From Rheinheimera texasensis DSM 17496 (GTDB taxonomy: Bacteria; Pseudomonadota; Gammaproteobacteria; Enterobacterales; Alteromonadaceae), in contig NZ_JONU01000007.1 of the NCBI RefSeq assembly GCF_000711985.1, positions 930,001 to 994,000 on the forward strand: a stretch of DNA of 64,000 bases, written 5' to 3'. A program made the position numbers and the translations under genes. Position 1 is the stretch's first letter. Every line of letters begins with the position of its first letter. The notes below the pieces were generated by a model. It did no database searches and was not told the origin of the DNA. It was given only the letters and a program-made list of their open reading frames with translations. Shown piece after piece: positions 41,542 through 49,943 of this stretch.

Positions 41542-42539
41542 ACCGTACTGGTCACTTTATTGAGGCCCTTAGGCGCATCAGGATTGAGCCCCAGCAGCTG
41601 CGCCAGAGCCTCGACATCCAGATAAAAACGTTGCATCAGCAACAAAGGCTGTAGCCTCGGATGCACCTGATGCTGCAACGTTATGGCCAAATTCAGCACT
41701 TCCCCGCCGCGGCGGCGCACTTCATCGATTTGTTGCTGATGTGCTGCAGCCGACTCGTCCTCAATCGCAGCATTCAGTAGGACTAACGGCTGATTTAACA
41801 GTGAAATCGGGCCGTGCAAAAACTCAGCGCTACTGAAAGCCTCCGCCTGAATGCCGCAGACTTCTTTGATTTTCAGCGCGATCTCCCGGGCAATGGCATA
41901 ACCAAAGGCCCGGCCGAGAACCACACAATGCCGGCTTTGTTGTAGTACACCAAATTGTGGGCGGCCCGGTTGGCGACAAACTTCGTCCAGCTGATCCGGT
42001 AGCTGACTCAGCGCCGCCAGCAAAGTTTCATCCTGTTTCCACTGTGCGACCAGCATCAGTAATGCCGACAAAGTGCACAGGTAACTCTTGGTCGCGGCAA
42101 CCGCACGCTCAGGCCCGGCAAGCAGCGGCAACGTATGATGGGCCAGCTGGGCCAGCGGTGAGCTGGCATCATTAACCAGCGCCACCACTAGTGCTCCGCT
42201 GTCACGGGCGGCACGGGCTTGCGCCAGCAAATCTTCACTGCGGCCTGATTGGGAGATCAGTAACACCAAGGCCCGGTTGAGCTGCAGCTTGCGGCCAAAC
42301 AAGCTGGCGACTGAAGGTGCGGCAGCCGCCACCACTAACCCCAGTTCGACTTCAATCAGATAGCGGGCAAACACACCGGCATGGTCAGAAGTGCCGCGGC
42401 CGACGATATAAACAAAAGCAGGAGCAAAATCACGGATCTGCTGCGCGAGGCTGGCACATAAAGCCTGGTTTTGTTCCAGTTGGCAGCGGATCCGCGCCGC
42501 GGTTTCACGGGCTTCCTGCTGCATTAAAGACATGGTCAT
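41538..42539 (-). CDS. Glucosamine-6-phosphate deaminase/isomerase, SIS type (NagB-II)
   Basis: 333 residues from ATG 42539. Two SIS domains (about 30-170 and 200-325) related to the isomerase half of GlmS: VGRGTSDHAGVFARYLIEVE, LLISQSGRSEDLL, and VAATKSYLCTLSALL. The second half has GRAFGYAIAREIALKIKEVCGI followed by AEAFSSAEFLHGPISLL, and the ending LNKVTSTV resembles GlmS-like tails. In Shewanella-type GlcNAc pathways this non-orthologous enzyme (NagB-II) replaces classical NagB, converting GlcN-6-P to Fru-6-P and ammonia. It has no glutaminase domain. The start codon overlaps the nagK stop (TGATG). Confidence 0.9.
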   Translation of the reverse strand: MTMSLMQQEARETAARIRCQLEQNQALCASLAQQIRDFAPAFVYIVGRGTSDHAGVFARYLIEVELGLVVAAAAPSVASLFGRKLQLNRALVLLISQSGRSEDLLAQARAARDSGALVVALVNDASSPLAQLAHHTLPLLAGPERAVAATKSYLCTLSALLMLVAQWKQDETLLAALSQLPDQLDEVCRQPGRPQFGVLQQSRHCVVLGRAFGYAIAREIALKIKEVCGIQAEAFSSAEFLHGPISLLNQPLVLLNAAIEDESAAAHQQQIDEVRRRGGEVLNLAITLQHQVHPRLQPLLLMQRFYLDVEALAQLLGLNPDAPKGLNKVTSTV

Positions 42540-43534
42540 CACGCAATACTCCGGGTCGCTGCCGCCGGACACTCAGGGCCGTTGGCATTTGCTGAACATT
42601 CAGATTCTGAGAATTGAGGCTTTGCAGGTGGCTGCGCGGCCAGTTGCTGTGCCAGCAGCACAGCGCCGGCTTCGGGTGGGGCCGTTACCGCAGATAAGTG
42701 CTGCTGCCACTCATCGGCAAGGAATTCTTTGATGGCGCCAGCTACGCCGCCGGCCATGGCGATTTGTCTGGCTCCGGTTTGCTGCAGCCGACGCAGCAAA
42801 GCTTCAAGGTATTGCACGCCATCCCTGAGAATATCCTGCGCAGCCTGGTCTTTTCGCTGCGCAGCCGCGAAAACCGCCGGGGCCAGGGTGGCAAATTCCG
42901 TCGCACGAAAATCCCGGCAGACGCTGATCAATGCTGTGGCCTGTTGGGGGGTGTTAGACAGCAATTTACTGACCACTAAAGCACTGAGCGCACTTTCTTG
43001 TGCCACGCCATCCAGTACATCGAGGGTATGGCTGACAGCACGCCAGCCAAGCCAGGCGCCGCTGCCCTTGTCGCCCAGTGGAAAGCCCTGTGCACTGAAC
43101 AGCGACTGCTGGCCATTGACGACCGAAAAGGCTGCGGTACCGGTGCCACAAATCAGCATGGCGCCATCGGCGCCGGCATGGGCACCGAGGCAGGCAATAT
43201 GCAGATCTGTGGTCAGATGTAACCAGGCAAACGGATGTTGCCACTGCGCAAACATAGCTGCTGCTGCCGGTAAATTTGCGCCGGCAAGGCCAGCCACTAC
43301 CCCGCACTGCGCCAGCGCCAGCGGCGTTAAACCAGCCTGTTGCAGCAGTTGTTGGCAGACATCGAGGATCGACCGGACAGACTCTGACAAATCTGTGGCG
43401 ATATTGGCAGGACCAGCCACAGCTTCGGCCAACACAGTGCCATGTAAATCAGTCAGCCGTGCTTTACATTTTGTTCCGCCGCCATCAATACCCAGGTAAT
43501 AGCGAACCTTGCTGGCGGAATTGCTTAACTGCAT
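42539..43534 (-). CDS. nagK: N-acetylglucosamine kinase (BadF/BadG type)
   Basis: 331 residues from ATG 43534 (an upstream frame to 43603 overlaps nagX). ASKHA-fold kinase: phosphate-1 motif YLGIDGGGTKCKARL near 12-26, AGLAGANL near 80, phosphate-2 motif CGTGTAAF near 120, and GDKGSGAWLGWRAV near 148. Phosphorylates GlcNAc at O6 in the cytosol, feeding nagA. C-terminal Ala/Glu/Ser-rich tail is unremarkable. Fifteen bp downstream of nagX. Confidence 0.92.
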   Translation of the reverse strand: MQLSNSASKVRYYLGIDGGGTKCKARLTDLHGTVLAEAVAGPANIATDLSESVRSILDVCQQLLQQAGLTPLALAQCGVVAGLAGANLPAAAAMFAQWQHPFAWLHLTTDLHIACLGAHAGADGAMLICGTGTAAFSVVNGQQSLFSAQGFPLGDKGSGAWLGWRAVSHTLDVLDGVAQESALSALVVSKLLSNTPQQATALISVCRDFRATEFATLAPAVFAAAQRKDQAAQDILRDGVQYLEALLRRLQQTGARQIAMAGGVAGAIKEFLADEWQQHLSAVTAPPEAGAVLLAQQLAAQPPAKPQFSESECSANANGPECPAAATRSIA

Positions 43535-43548
43535 CTGCTTCACCCGCG

Positions 43549-44628
43549 TTAAATTTTGATAAAGATCTGCCGGCGATACAGCCACCAGACCGGTAAATAA
43601 CAAATACCGAGGAACACTAAAGTCCAGAGACCGACAGTGCAGAACTGATTAAAACCGGCGGCTTCTGCCAGCTGGCGATACCAGGCCAGCACCGATGCGT
43701 CGCCAAGCGGAACTTCCAGCAGCTTCTCAATAGCCACATGCAGCACGTAAGCAACAATAGCGTTGGAACCAAACACCACGGGCCAACGCGTAAACCGGCG
43801 GCCACCGGCGATATCGGTGTAATAAATCAGTGTCGCCAGGCACATCGCGGCCATACCGGAGGTCACCAGCACAAAAGAACTGCTCCAGATTTGCTTAATC
43901 AGCGGGAACTGCAGGCTCCATAACCAGCCGAGCAGACAGGCGACAAAACCTCCGACAAACAGCTGACTGACTAATAACGGGAGGGATTGCTGTCCGCCGG
44001 CCTGATGTGCGCGGATCAGCTGACCAATCAATACGCCGGCAAGACCACTGGCGATGGCCGGTATTGTGCTCAGGATCCCTTCAGGGTCCCAGCTACCGCG
44101 CCACAACATGCCCGGTAAAAACGCACTGTCGAACCAGTTGATCAGATTGGCACCACGTTCCAGTTGCCCAGCCACCAGACCGGGTGCCGGTACCAACAGA
44201 ATCAACAGCCAATAGCCCACAAGCAGCGCTGCAGCCATCAACCACAAAGTGCGTCTTTGGCAATAAAGCACGAGTAAGGAACAAACCAGATAGACGATGG
44301 CAAGCCGCTGTAATACACCCAGCACCCGGATATCGCTGAACTTCAGGTAAAGCAGATTCACCAAGAGACCCAGCGCAAACATGATGCAACTGCGTTTCAC
44401 GATTTTTTGTACCAGCTGACACCTCGCGGCGTCGCTGAGGTCCGCTTTAAAACCCAGCGCGATTGCAACACCGACAATCACGACGAAAAACGGGAACACA
44501 TAATCGGCAAAAGTGATGCCATCCCAATAAGCATGGGAAAAGGTACCGTAAGTGCCGGGGCTGTTCACCATGATCATCAGCAGGATCGTCAGGCCGCGGA
44601 ACACATCCAGAGCAAAAAGTCGTTGCAT
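43549..44628 (-). CDS. nagX: NagX, HGSNAT-like transmembrane acetyltransferase family
   Basis: About 359 residues from ATG 44628 (AGGATACAG directly ahead). Polytopic membrane protein with about ten hydrophobic segments, DUF5009/HGSNAT architecture: LFALDVFRGLTILLMIMVNS near the start and YWDGITFADYVFPFFVVIVG with the family's conserved DxxFPxF-type region; GSNAIVAYVLHVAIEKL near 300. The human relative HGSNAT acetylates terminal alpha-glucosamine across the lysosomal membrane so that NAGLU can act. Here the gene follows a NAGLU homologue directly (85-bp gap with hairpins). In Shewanella nagX belongs to GlcNAc operons without known activity. Confidence 0.87.
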   Translation of the reverse strand: MQRLFALDVFRGLTILLMIMVNSPGTYGTFSHAYWDGITFADYVFPFFVVIVGVAIALGFKADLSDAARCQLVQKIVKRSCIMFALGLLVNLLYLKFSDIRVLGVLQRLAIVYLVCSLLVLYCQRRTLWLMAAALLVGYWLLILLVPAPGLVAGQLERGANLINWFDSAFLPGMLWRGSWDPEGILSTIPAIASGLAGVLIGQLIRAHQAGGQQSLPLLVSQLFVGGFVACLLGWLWSLQFPLIKQIWSSSFVLVTSGMAAMCLATLIYYTDIAGGRRFTRWPVVFGSNAIVAYVLHVAIEKLLEVPLGDASVLAWYRQLAEAAGFNQFCTVGLWTLVFLGICYLPVWWLYRRQIFIKI

Positions 44629-44651
44629 CTGTATCCTCAAACTAGTTGTGC

Positions 44652-44708
44652 CAGCCTGTCACAGGCTGAGGTTCTGTTGATGAACGGCCTGAACCTTTTC
44701 AGGCCGTT
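44652..44708 (-). other. Two intergenic hairpins between GH89 and nagX
   Basis: AACGGCCTGAA (44683-44693) / TTCAGGCCGTT (44698-44708), an 11-bp perfect stem, and CAGCCTG / CAGGCTG (44652-44668). Neither has a T-run in the transcript direction, so partial attenuation or mRNA 3'-end protection is more likely than full termination. Confidence 0.55.
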
Positions 44709-44713
44709 GCTGC

Positions 44714-47038
44714 TTATAAATTTGACGGTGGCGCTTTGCTGGCCGTGATCAGCGCCTGAATTGACGCAATGGCAGCAACCAGATCCTGCGGCGCAGGCTG
44801 TGGCTGTGGCAGCGGTTGCTGCAACCATTGTTGCTCAAACGCGACCAGCTGCTGCTCGACCGCCTGCGCATTCAATGCTTTGCCGTTTTGGGCCGCGTGA
44901 CGCTGGGCCTGGAACAATAACTGCCAGCGTGGCAGGTAATAACCGGCATAAAGCCCATGCCAGGCTTTGGAGGCGTAGTCTTTTAGTTTCAAACCGCCCC
45001 AGACCGTCACTTGCTGACGTGCATTGCGCTCGTACAACTCCGCTTCTGTCGGCGTGTCGGCATAAGCCCGGGCTTCAGCTACCCAACTGTACAAAGTGTC
45101 GCGATTAGTGCCGGCGGGTGCATAGGCCATCAGTGCATCGACTGCCAGGATCAGGCTTTGTGCCTGTGCCTGCAGTTTATCGCCCTGCGCCACTTTGCCT
45201 TGCTGATACGCCAGCATGGTGTGCTGTAACAACATGTCGATATGTTGCGTGGCACTGTGACGGACAAAGTCGATCAAGTCGTATTGCAACAGCGACGCCT
45301 TTAATTCAGCGGCCGGCAGCGCCACCAGCTCTTTTAATGCCTGATCAAGCAGCATCAAATCGCCGGGCGCGCCGGTATAGCGCAGATATTCGGTATTAGG
45401 TCTTTTCATCAGCAGGAAAGCGCCGGCTGAATCCTCCCACCAGCGTGGCTCCCAATAGCGGGTACTGAATACCGCTTTGTAAATCTTGTACCAGCTACTG
45501 AACAGCGCCGGACTCACCTCGCCATAGCGGCTTTGCAGGTATTGACTTAACCACTGCCGGGTATCCGCCGCCTGACCGCGCCAGGCCAGATCAAACATAA
45601 ATTCATAGGCGGACGAATTGGAGTGAATGCCCTCCGGAAATACACCGTAACCGGTCAGATTGCCTTTGCCGGCATGATTAAGCGCGGTATTCACTTTGTC
45701 GCGGTAGAAATCAAAGTCGCCATAAACCGGGTTGCTGGCACCGTAGTTATGGATAAAACCAAACACCCATTCTTTACCATAAAAGCCTTCGGCTTTTTGC
45801 CAGACATCAAAGCGGTCATTACCGATGTCATGCACCATCAGCCGGTCCGACGGCACTTTGCTGAGGAATGCTTCAATCGAGGCTAAATCCCAAAAATGTG
45901 CATCGGAACCAAACATCCAGCCCTGCATCACCCAGGTCGCATCCGGCACCACCTGGGCCAGTGACTGATAAAGCGCAGCGCCATAACCGGCTAAATCAAC
46001 CAGCCGCTGTGCCGTGGAATCTTTTGATACCGGCGGCAGCATCTCGTTAAAGGCATCCAGCAGGTAATATTGCTGCGGACCATATTCGGCGTTGTACAGC
46101 TCAATAAAACGCTTCGCGACTTTGGCGAACAGCGGGTCAGCCGGGTCCAGCCAGTAAGTTTCGTGCTTGAAACCAGACCATTTTGGCATCGCCGAAATTT
46201 TGGCCTGCGGGAACAAGGTCTTGAATTGTTTTGGCACGTACCCGGAGAAAGCCGGCACCACAGGTTTCATGCCCAGCTGCTGCATTTGTTGCAGAATTTG
46301 CTTTTGCAACTGGCGCTTTTTCTCTATGTAACCAGCCGGCAATGGCCCTTCGTGGCCCTCAATATTGCCCATGCGCTGCCAAGGCGTAAAAGCAGGTCCG
46401 GAAAAGTACTCAGTTAATGCGGCTTCTGACACGCCAAACTCAAGCCACAACTGCTGCCAGACATATTCCTGACCTTCCATCGCCACCGGATTATTCACGC
46501 CGTGCAGCGCCATCCAGTCCAGTTCCTGCTGCCAGCGGGACCAGCCCCACCATGGTGTGCTGTAACCATAAGCACAGACATTCAGGTAAGCCCGGTTTTT
46601 AAACAAAGCATCCACCCGTTCAGCCGGCTGATCATTAAAACGGGCCGGCAACGCGATACGGTTGCCTTCCCAGCTGACCGACATGGCGCCAATCTGGCGC
46701 AAATATTCATAAGCGCCAAAGCTGATAGCGCTCAGTGCATTCCCGCTGACATAGAGCTTGCCATCCCGCACTTCCAGCTGATACCAATCCGCTTGCTGGT
46801 CTTGCACCAACGCAAACCGGACCTGGTCGCTCACCCCGGCAACACGCTCAAAGACCTGTTGCACTGGCGCTGCTGCTGCCACTTCGGCGCTGTTAAACGC
46901 CGCAGTCATAGTAACGCTCTGTGCTGCAGACGGTGCCTTGGCTGCCGGATCGGCGGCGGAATGTGGCTGACAGGCTGTCAGTACAACCGCAGCGGTAACA
47001 GTGGCCAGCAGAGACCGGCGAAACAAGCTCAAATGCAT
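44714..47038 (-). CDS. GH89 alpha-N-acetylglucosaminidase (NAGLU-like), lipoprotein
   Basis: 774 residues, close to the usual NAGLU length. Lipobox LTAC puts the anchor at Cys23, so the enzyme sits in the envelope. The N-terminal alpha/beta domain (about 40-125) precedes the GH89 barrel: NVCAYGYSTPWWGWSRWQQ and ELDWMALHGVNNPVAMEGQE near 150-195, PVVPAFSGYVPKQF near 260, QYYLLDAFNEMLPP near 335 (a catalytic-region Glu), and the alpha-helical C-terminal domain with NTEYLRYTG. It removes terminal alpha-linked GlcNAc, as in heparan sulfate, class-III mucin glycans or similar. Second gene of the operon, 53 bp after the TonB receptor. Confidence 0.94.
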   Translation of the reverse strand: MHLSLFRRSLLATVTAAVVLTACQPHSAADPAAKAPSAAQSVTMTAAFNSAEVAAAAPVQQVFERVAGVSDQVRFALVQDQQADWYQLEVRDGKLYVSGNALSAISFGAYEYLRQIGAMSVSWEGNRIALPARFNDQPAERVDALFKNRAYLNVCAYGYSTPWWGWSRWQQELDWMALHGVNNPVAMEGQEYVWQQLWLEFGVSEAALTEYFSGPAFTPWQRMGNIEGHEGPLPAGYIEKKRQLQKQILQQMQQLGMKPVVPAFSGYVPKQFKTLFPQAKISAMPKWSGFKHETYWLDPADPLFAKVAKRFIELYNAEYGPQQYYLLDAFNEMLPPVSKDSTAQRLVDLAGYGAALYQSLAQVVPDATWVMQGWMFGSDAHFWDLASIEAFLSKVPSDRLMVHDIGNDRFDVWQKAEGFYGKEWVFGFIHNYGASNPVYGDFDFYRDKVNTALNHAGKGNLTGYGVFPEGIHSNSSAYEFMFDLAWRGQAADTRQWLSQYLQSRYGEVSPALFSSWYKIYKAVFSTRYWEPRWWEDSAGAFLLMKRPNTEYLRYTGAPGDLMLLDQALKELVALPAAELKASLLQYDLIDFVRHSATQHIDMLLQHTMLAYQQGKVAQGDKLQAQAQSLILAVDALMAYAPAGTNRDTLYSWVAEARAYADTPTEAELYERNARQQVTVWGGLKLKDYASKAWHGLYAGYYLPRWQLLFQAQRHAAQNGKALNAQAVEQQLVAFEQQWLQQPLPQPQPAPQDLVAAIASIQALITASKAPPSNL

Positions 47039-47059
47039 GCTGTTTTCCTTCTAACACGG

Positions 47060-47086
47060 GAGGCTGGCAGTCAGACCGCCAGCCTC
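47060..47086 (-). other. Hairpin between TonB receptor and GH89 gene
   Basis: Perfect 9-bp stem GAGGCTGGC (47060-47068) / GCCAGCCTC (47078-47086) with a 9-nt loop, right after the receptor stop codon. No T-run follows on the minus strand. Such hairpins commonly make the receptor transcript more abundant than the downstream enzymes. Confidence 0.6.
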
Positions 47087-47091
47087 AGGGT

Positions 47092-49767
47092 TCATAGATT
47101 AAAATTCACACCCAGATAATAACTGCGGCCGATGATGCTGGTTGTCTGCCAGGCCTGAGTGACTTCGTCACGATAGGCCTCTTCATCATTGCCATTGATA
47201 TTCAGGGCACCAAACCGGACTGACCATTGCTCATCGATATTCCAGCCAAGCAGCAGGTCAATCTGATTGCGGCCATCCACGGTACGACCTTCACGGGCAA
47301 AAAAAGCGTCACTGCTATCCTGCACATAAGGGCTGCGGTGATTGAGCGACAAGCGCGCGCTGTAACTGTCGTCTTCCCAGTAAGCTGTGATGTTCCAGGT
47401 TTGCTCCGACGAGTTAGTCAGTTTAAATCCGGTACTTTGGCCGACCATGATGCGGGTGTAGTTCGAAGTCACACCAAAACCAGCCCATGGCAGATAATCA
47501 TCCAGTCCCTGGGTCCAGCCGAGCTCATAGCCTTTGACTCTGACCGTCGACGCGTCGTTGTAAATCGCTGTGATATCGTAAATATTGCCACTGCCATCTA
47601 CACAATCGCCGCCACTGCTGGTCAGCGTTTTGCCGTTGTAACTGTCCGGACAAACCAGCGCACTGACAGTGCCGTTTTTGATATCTTTCTGGAACAGGTT
47701 CAGTGTCAGTGAGTCGGCACGGCTGTAATACCACTCCCAGCCGAGGTCAAACTGATCCGCTGTCAGTGCTTTGAGTTCCGGCTGACCGAGGTTGACGGTG
47801 TAAGTGCGGCTACCGACTGAGTTGGCAGCTGAGCTTTCTGATGCGGCCAGCTGAGTATTGGACGTCAGAATAGGCCGCACCAGTACTTTGGCGGCAGCCA
47901 GACGCAACTGCATATCCTCATTCAATTCCAGTACCAGGTTGGCACTTGGCAAGAAGTTGTCGTAGCTGAACGTCTGCGTCAGTTGACCGACCACCAGTTT
48001 GATCTCTTCGTTATTCGGATGGTTGGCGCCTGTGATGTAGGTATCAATATCCCGTTCCGTTTCCTCATAGCGCCCACCCAGATTGCCGCGCAGCGGTAAG
48101 CCGGCCAGCTCGGTCTCAAAGTTGGTCATCAGATAGACCGACTTGATGTCCTGCTCAACGCCGTAACTCGACTGCGCTGCAAACAGCGTCGGCACCACAA
48201 CCCCTTCTTTTGCCAATGCATCACGGTAAGCCTGAATGTTCGGCGCTATCCAGCTGTGCTGGATCGACATCTGGTTATCGAGAAAATCAGTGATCAGCTC
48301 GCCGGTTTGCGCCATCGAAGGCAAAGCGGATGCCGCAGCCTGACCAATAGTGGCGCGGTCGGTACGGTACACAGCACGGTCCATAGTTTCGCGGCGGAAT
48401 TTGACACCGGTGTCAATTTGTCGCAGCCAACCCCACTCTAATTCACGTTGCGCATCAAACTGTAAAGCAGTTTCGTCGGATTGCATCAGCCGGCTGGCAC
48501 CGTTCGGATATTCGTTACGCGGCATCACCGTTGGGTACAACGCTGCGCTGGCAAGATTGTCGGCAATTTCGAAAATCACATTGGACGGGTCAGAAATATC
48601 CAGCCGCGCCTGTGAAATTACAGTTGCCAGAATTGCGGCCTCTTCGTTGTGTTCGGCTTCGCCTGAGGTGTAATGGGCGACACCTTTGAAAGTCCAGTCG
48701 TCGAGCTCGTATTTTGATTCCAATGTGTAGGCGTCACTGGTGGCGTCTTTGCTTTCCAGCTGCCGGTTATTCTCAGTGGTAAAGCCTTTAATCAGGATAT
48801 TGTCGTACAGCTTGTTGCTGGCACTTTCAAGCCGGGTGATCTGATTGGCATTAAACAAAAACACTTGCTGATTCAGATCCTGTTTGGTGTCGTCACCGGC
48901 GTAGACTGCTGTCAGCTTGGTTTCAAACTGATCGTTCGGCCGCCATTGCACAGTGCCATTGAACAGTTCGCGATCGGTTTCGCGGTCAATCCGGCGGTAA
49001 CGCGGCCGGCGCGGCGTGACATCACCGGCACTGTCAACAAACCAGCGATCCATCCAGAAATTGTCCACCCGGTCATTCAGTTCCTGATAACCCAGGTTCA
49101 GTAACACACCGACTGTGCCATCAGCAAACTGGTCGATATAAGTGATGTTGCCTTTAGGCGTGACGCCACTGTCAGGCGAGAATTCTGAATACTGCGCTTT
49201 GCCGGACAATAACACTTTGGTTTCAGTAAATGACAAAGGCGAAGCGGTATCAATATTGATAGTGCCGGCCAGACCACCGCTATCCATATTTGCGGTCGGT
49301 GATTTGATCACTTCGATGGTCGAGGCCAGTTCGGTCTGAATAATGTCAAAACGAAAGCCGCTGGTGAAATCTGCGCTCTGCATGGTCTGGCCGTTCAACG
49401 TCGTGCGGGCATATTGTGAACCAAGCCCCCGCACACTTATGGTCGAGCCGCGGCCGTTGACGTTAGAAATTTGTACGCCGGGGATACGCTGGATAGCTTC
49501 AGCGATATTTTCGCTGGGAAATTTACCGATATCTTCGGTAGTAATAGCGTCTGTCACTTTAGTGTCTTGTCGCTTGATATCGGCGGCAGCCACCAGACTG
49601 CCACGGAACGTGACGGCAATGACTTCCATTTCCTGTTCGGCCTTTTTATCTGCAGCCGGCTTTTGCGTTGTAGTTGTTTGCTGTGCCACCGCTGGCAACC
49701 AAAGCGACGCTAAAGCCGCCGCCAGCAGTGTTTTTTGCCCTAACTTGTGCTGATGTAACCTGTTCAT
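47092..49767 (-). CDS. TonB-dependent receptor of the GlcNAc operon
   Basis: Outer-membrane transporter, 891 residues. Signal peptide LLAAALASLWLPAVAQQ, TonB-box-like MEVIAVTFRGSL near 48-59, plug domain (about 65-175: KFPSENIAEAIQRIPGVQIS, GSTISVRGLGSQYARTTLNG) and a 22-strand barrel ending in the aromatic YYLGVNFNL. It belongs to the proteobacterial carbohydrate TonB receptor group. Placement at the head of the GH89/nag operon with two operators at 49877-49914 suggests import of GlcNAc-containing oligosaccharides. A 16-bp copy of the ABC-cluster palindrome lies inside the gene at 48401-48416. Confidence 0.93.
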   Translation of the reverse strand: MNRLHQHKLGQKTLLAAALASLWLPAVAQQTTTTQKPAADKKAEQEMEVIAVTFRGSLVAAADIKRQDTKVTDAITTEDIGKFPSENIAEAIQRIPGVQISNVNGRGSTISVRGLGSQYARTTLNGQTMQSADFTSGFRFDIIQTELASTIEVIKSPTANMDSGGLAGTINIDTASPLSFTETKVLLSGKAQYSEFSPDSGVTPKGNITYIDQFADGTVGVLLNLGYQELNDRVDNFWMDRWFVDSAGDVTPRRPRYRRIDRETDRELFNGTVQWRPNDQFETKLTAVYAGDDTKQDLNQQVFLFNANQITRLESASNKLYDNILIKGFTTENNRQLESKDATSDAYTLESKYELDDWTFKGVAHYTSGEAEHNEEAAILATVISQARLDISDPSNVIFEIADNLASAALYPTVMPRNEYPNGASRLMQSDETALQFDAQRELEWGWLRQIDTGVKFRRETMDRAVYRTDRATIGQAAASALPSMAQTGELITDFLDNQMSIQHSWIAPNIQAYRDALAKEGVVVPTLFAAQSSYGVEQDIKSVYLMTNFETELAGLPLRGNLGGRYEETERDIDTYITGANHPNNEEIKLVVGQLTQTFSYDNFLPSANLVLELNEDMQLRLAAAKVLVRPILTSNTQLAASESSAANSVGSRTYTVNLGQPELKALTADQFDLGWEWYYSRADSLTLNLFQKDIKNGTVSALVCPDSYNGKTLTSSGGDCVDGSGNIYDITAIYNDASTVRVKGYELGWTQGLDDYLPWAGFGVTSNYTRIMVGQSTGFKLTNSSEQTWNITAYWEDDSYSARLSLNHRSPYVQDSSDAFFAREGRTVDGRNQIDLLLGWNIDEQWSVRFGALNINGNDEEAYRDEVTQAWQTTSIIGRSYYLGVNFNL
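48401..48416. promoter_or_regulatory. Intragenic copy of the TTGACACCGGTGTCAA palindrome
   Basis: A perfect 16-bp match to the core of the operators at 15206-15221 and 21197-21212, here inside the receptor coding sequence (codons for IDTGVK). It could be a functional intragenic site or a coincidence of barrel-strand codons. Confidence 0.35.
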
Positions 49768-49876
49768 GATTTGTTCTCTGCGTTGCCAATCTGTGTCATG
49801 GAGACGCCATATCCTTGTAATTCAGGTCAATACGCGGTGATTTATTCATCACTCTGCGTTCAAGTTATCACCAGCC

Positions 49877-49914
49877 TGTCAACGTTGTCAATACAATTAC
49901 TGTCAACGTTGTCA
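49877..49914. promoter_or_regulatory. Tandem operators for the GlcNAc operon (NagR-type)
   Basis: TGTCAACGTTGTCA occurs twice, at 49877-49890 and 49901-49914, 24 bp apart. The CAACGTTG core is a palindrome, and the CG centre is typical for LacI-family operators. On the minus strand they contain TTGACA at 49895-49890, which with ATAACT after a 17-bp spacer could be the promoter of the receptor gene. The LacI gene at 49944 is the obvious regulator. Confidence 0.75.
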
Positions 49915-49943
49915 TATAATTTATTGCCATATTTTTCATTAGC

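Noticed and set aside
42729-43499. 256-codon frame antisense to nagK
   Set aside because: Shadow of nagK; Ser/Cys/Pro-rich composition and no recognisable domain.
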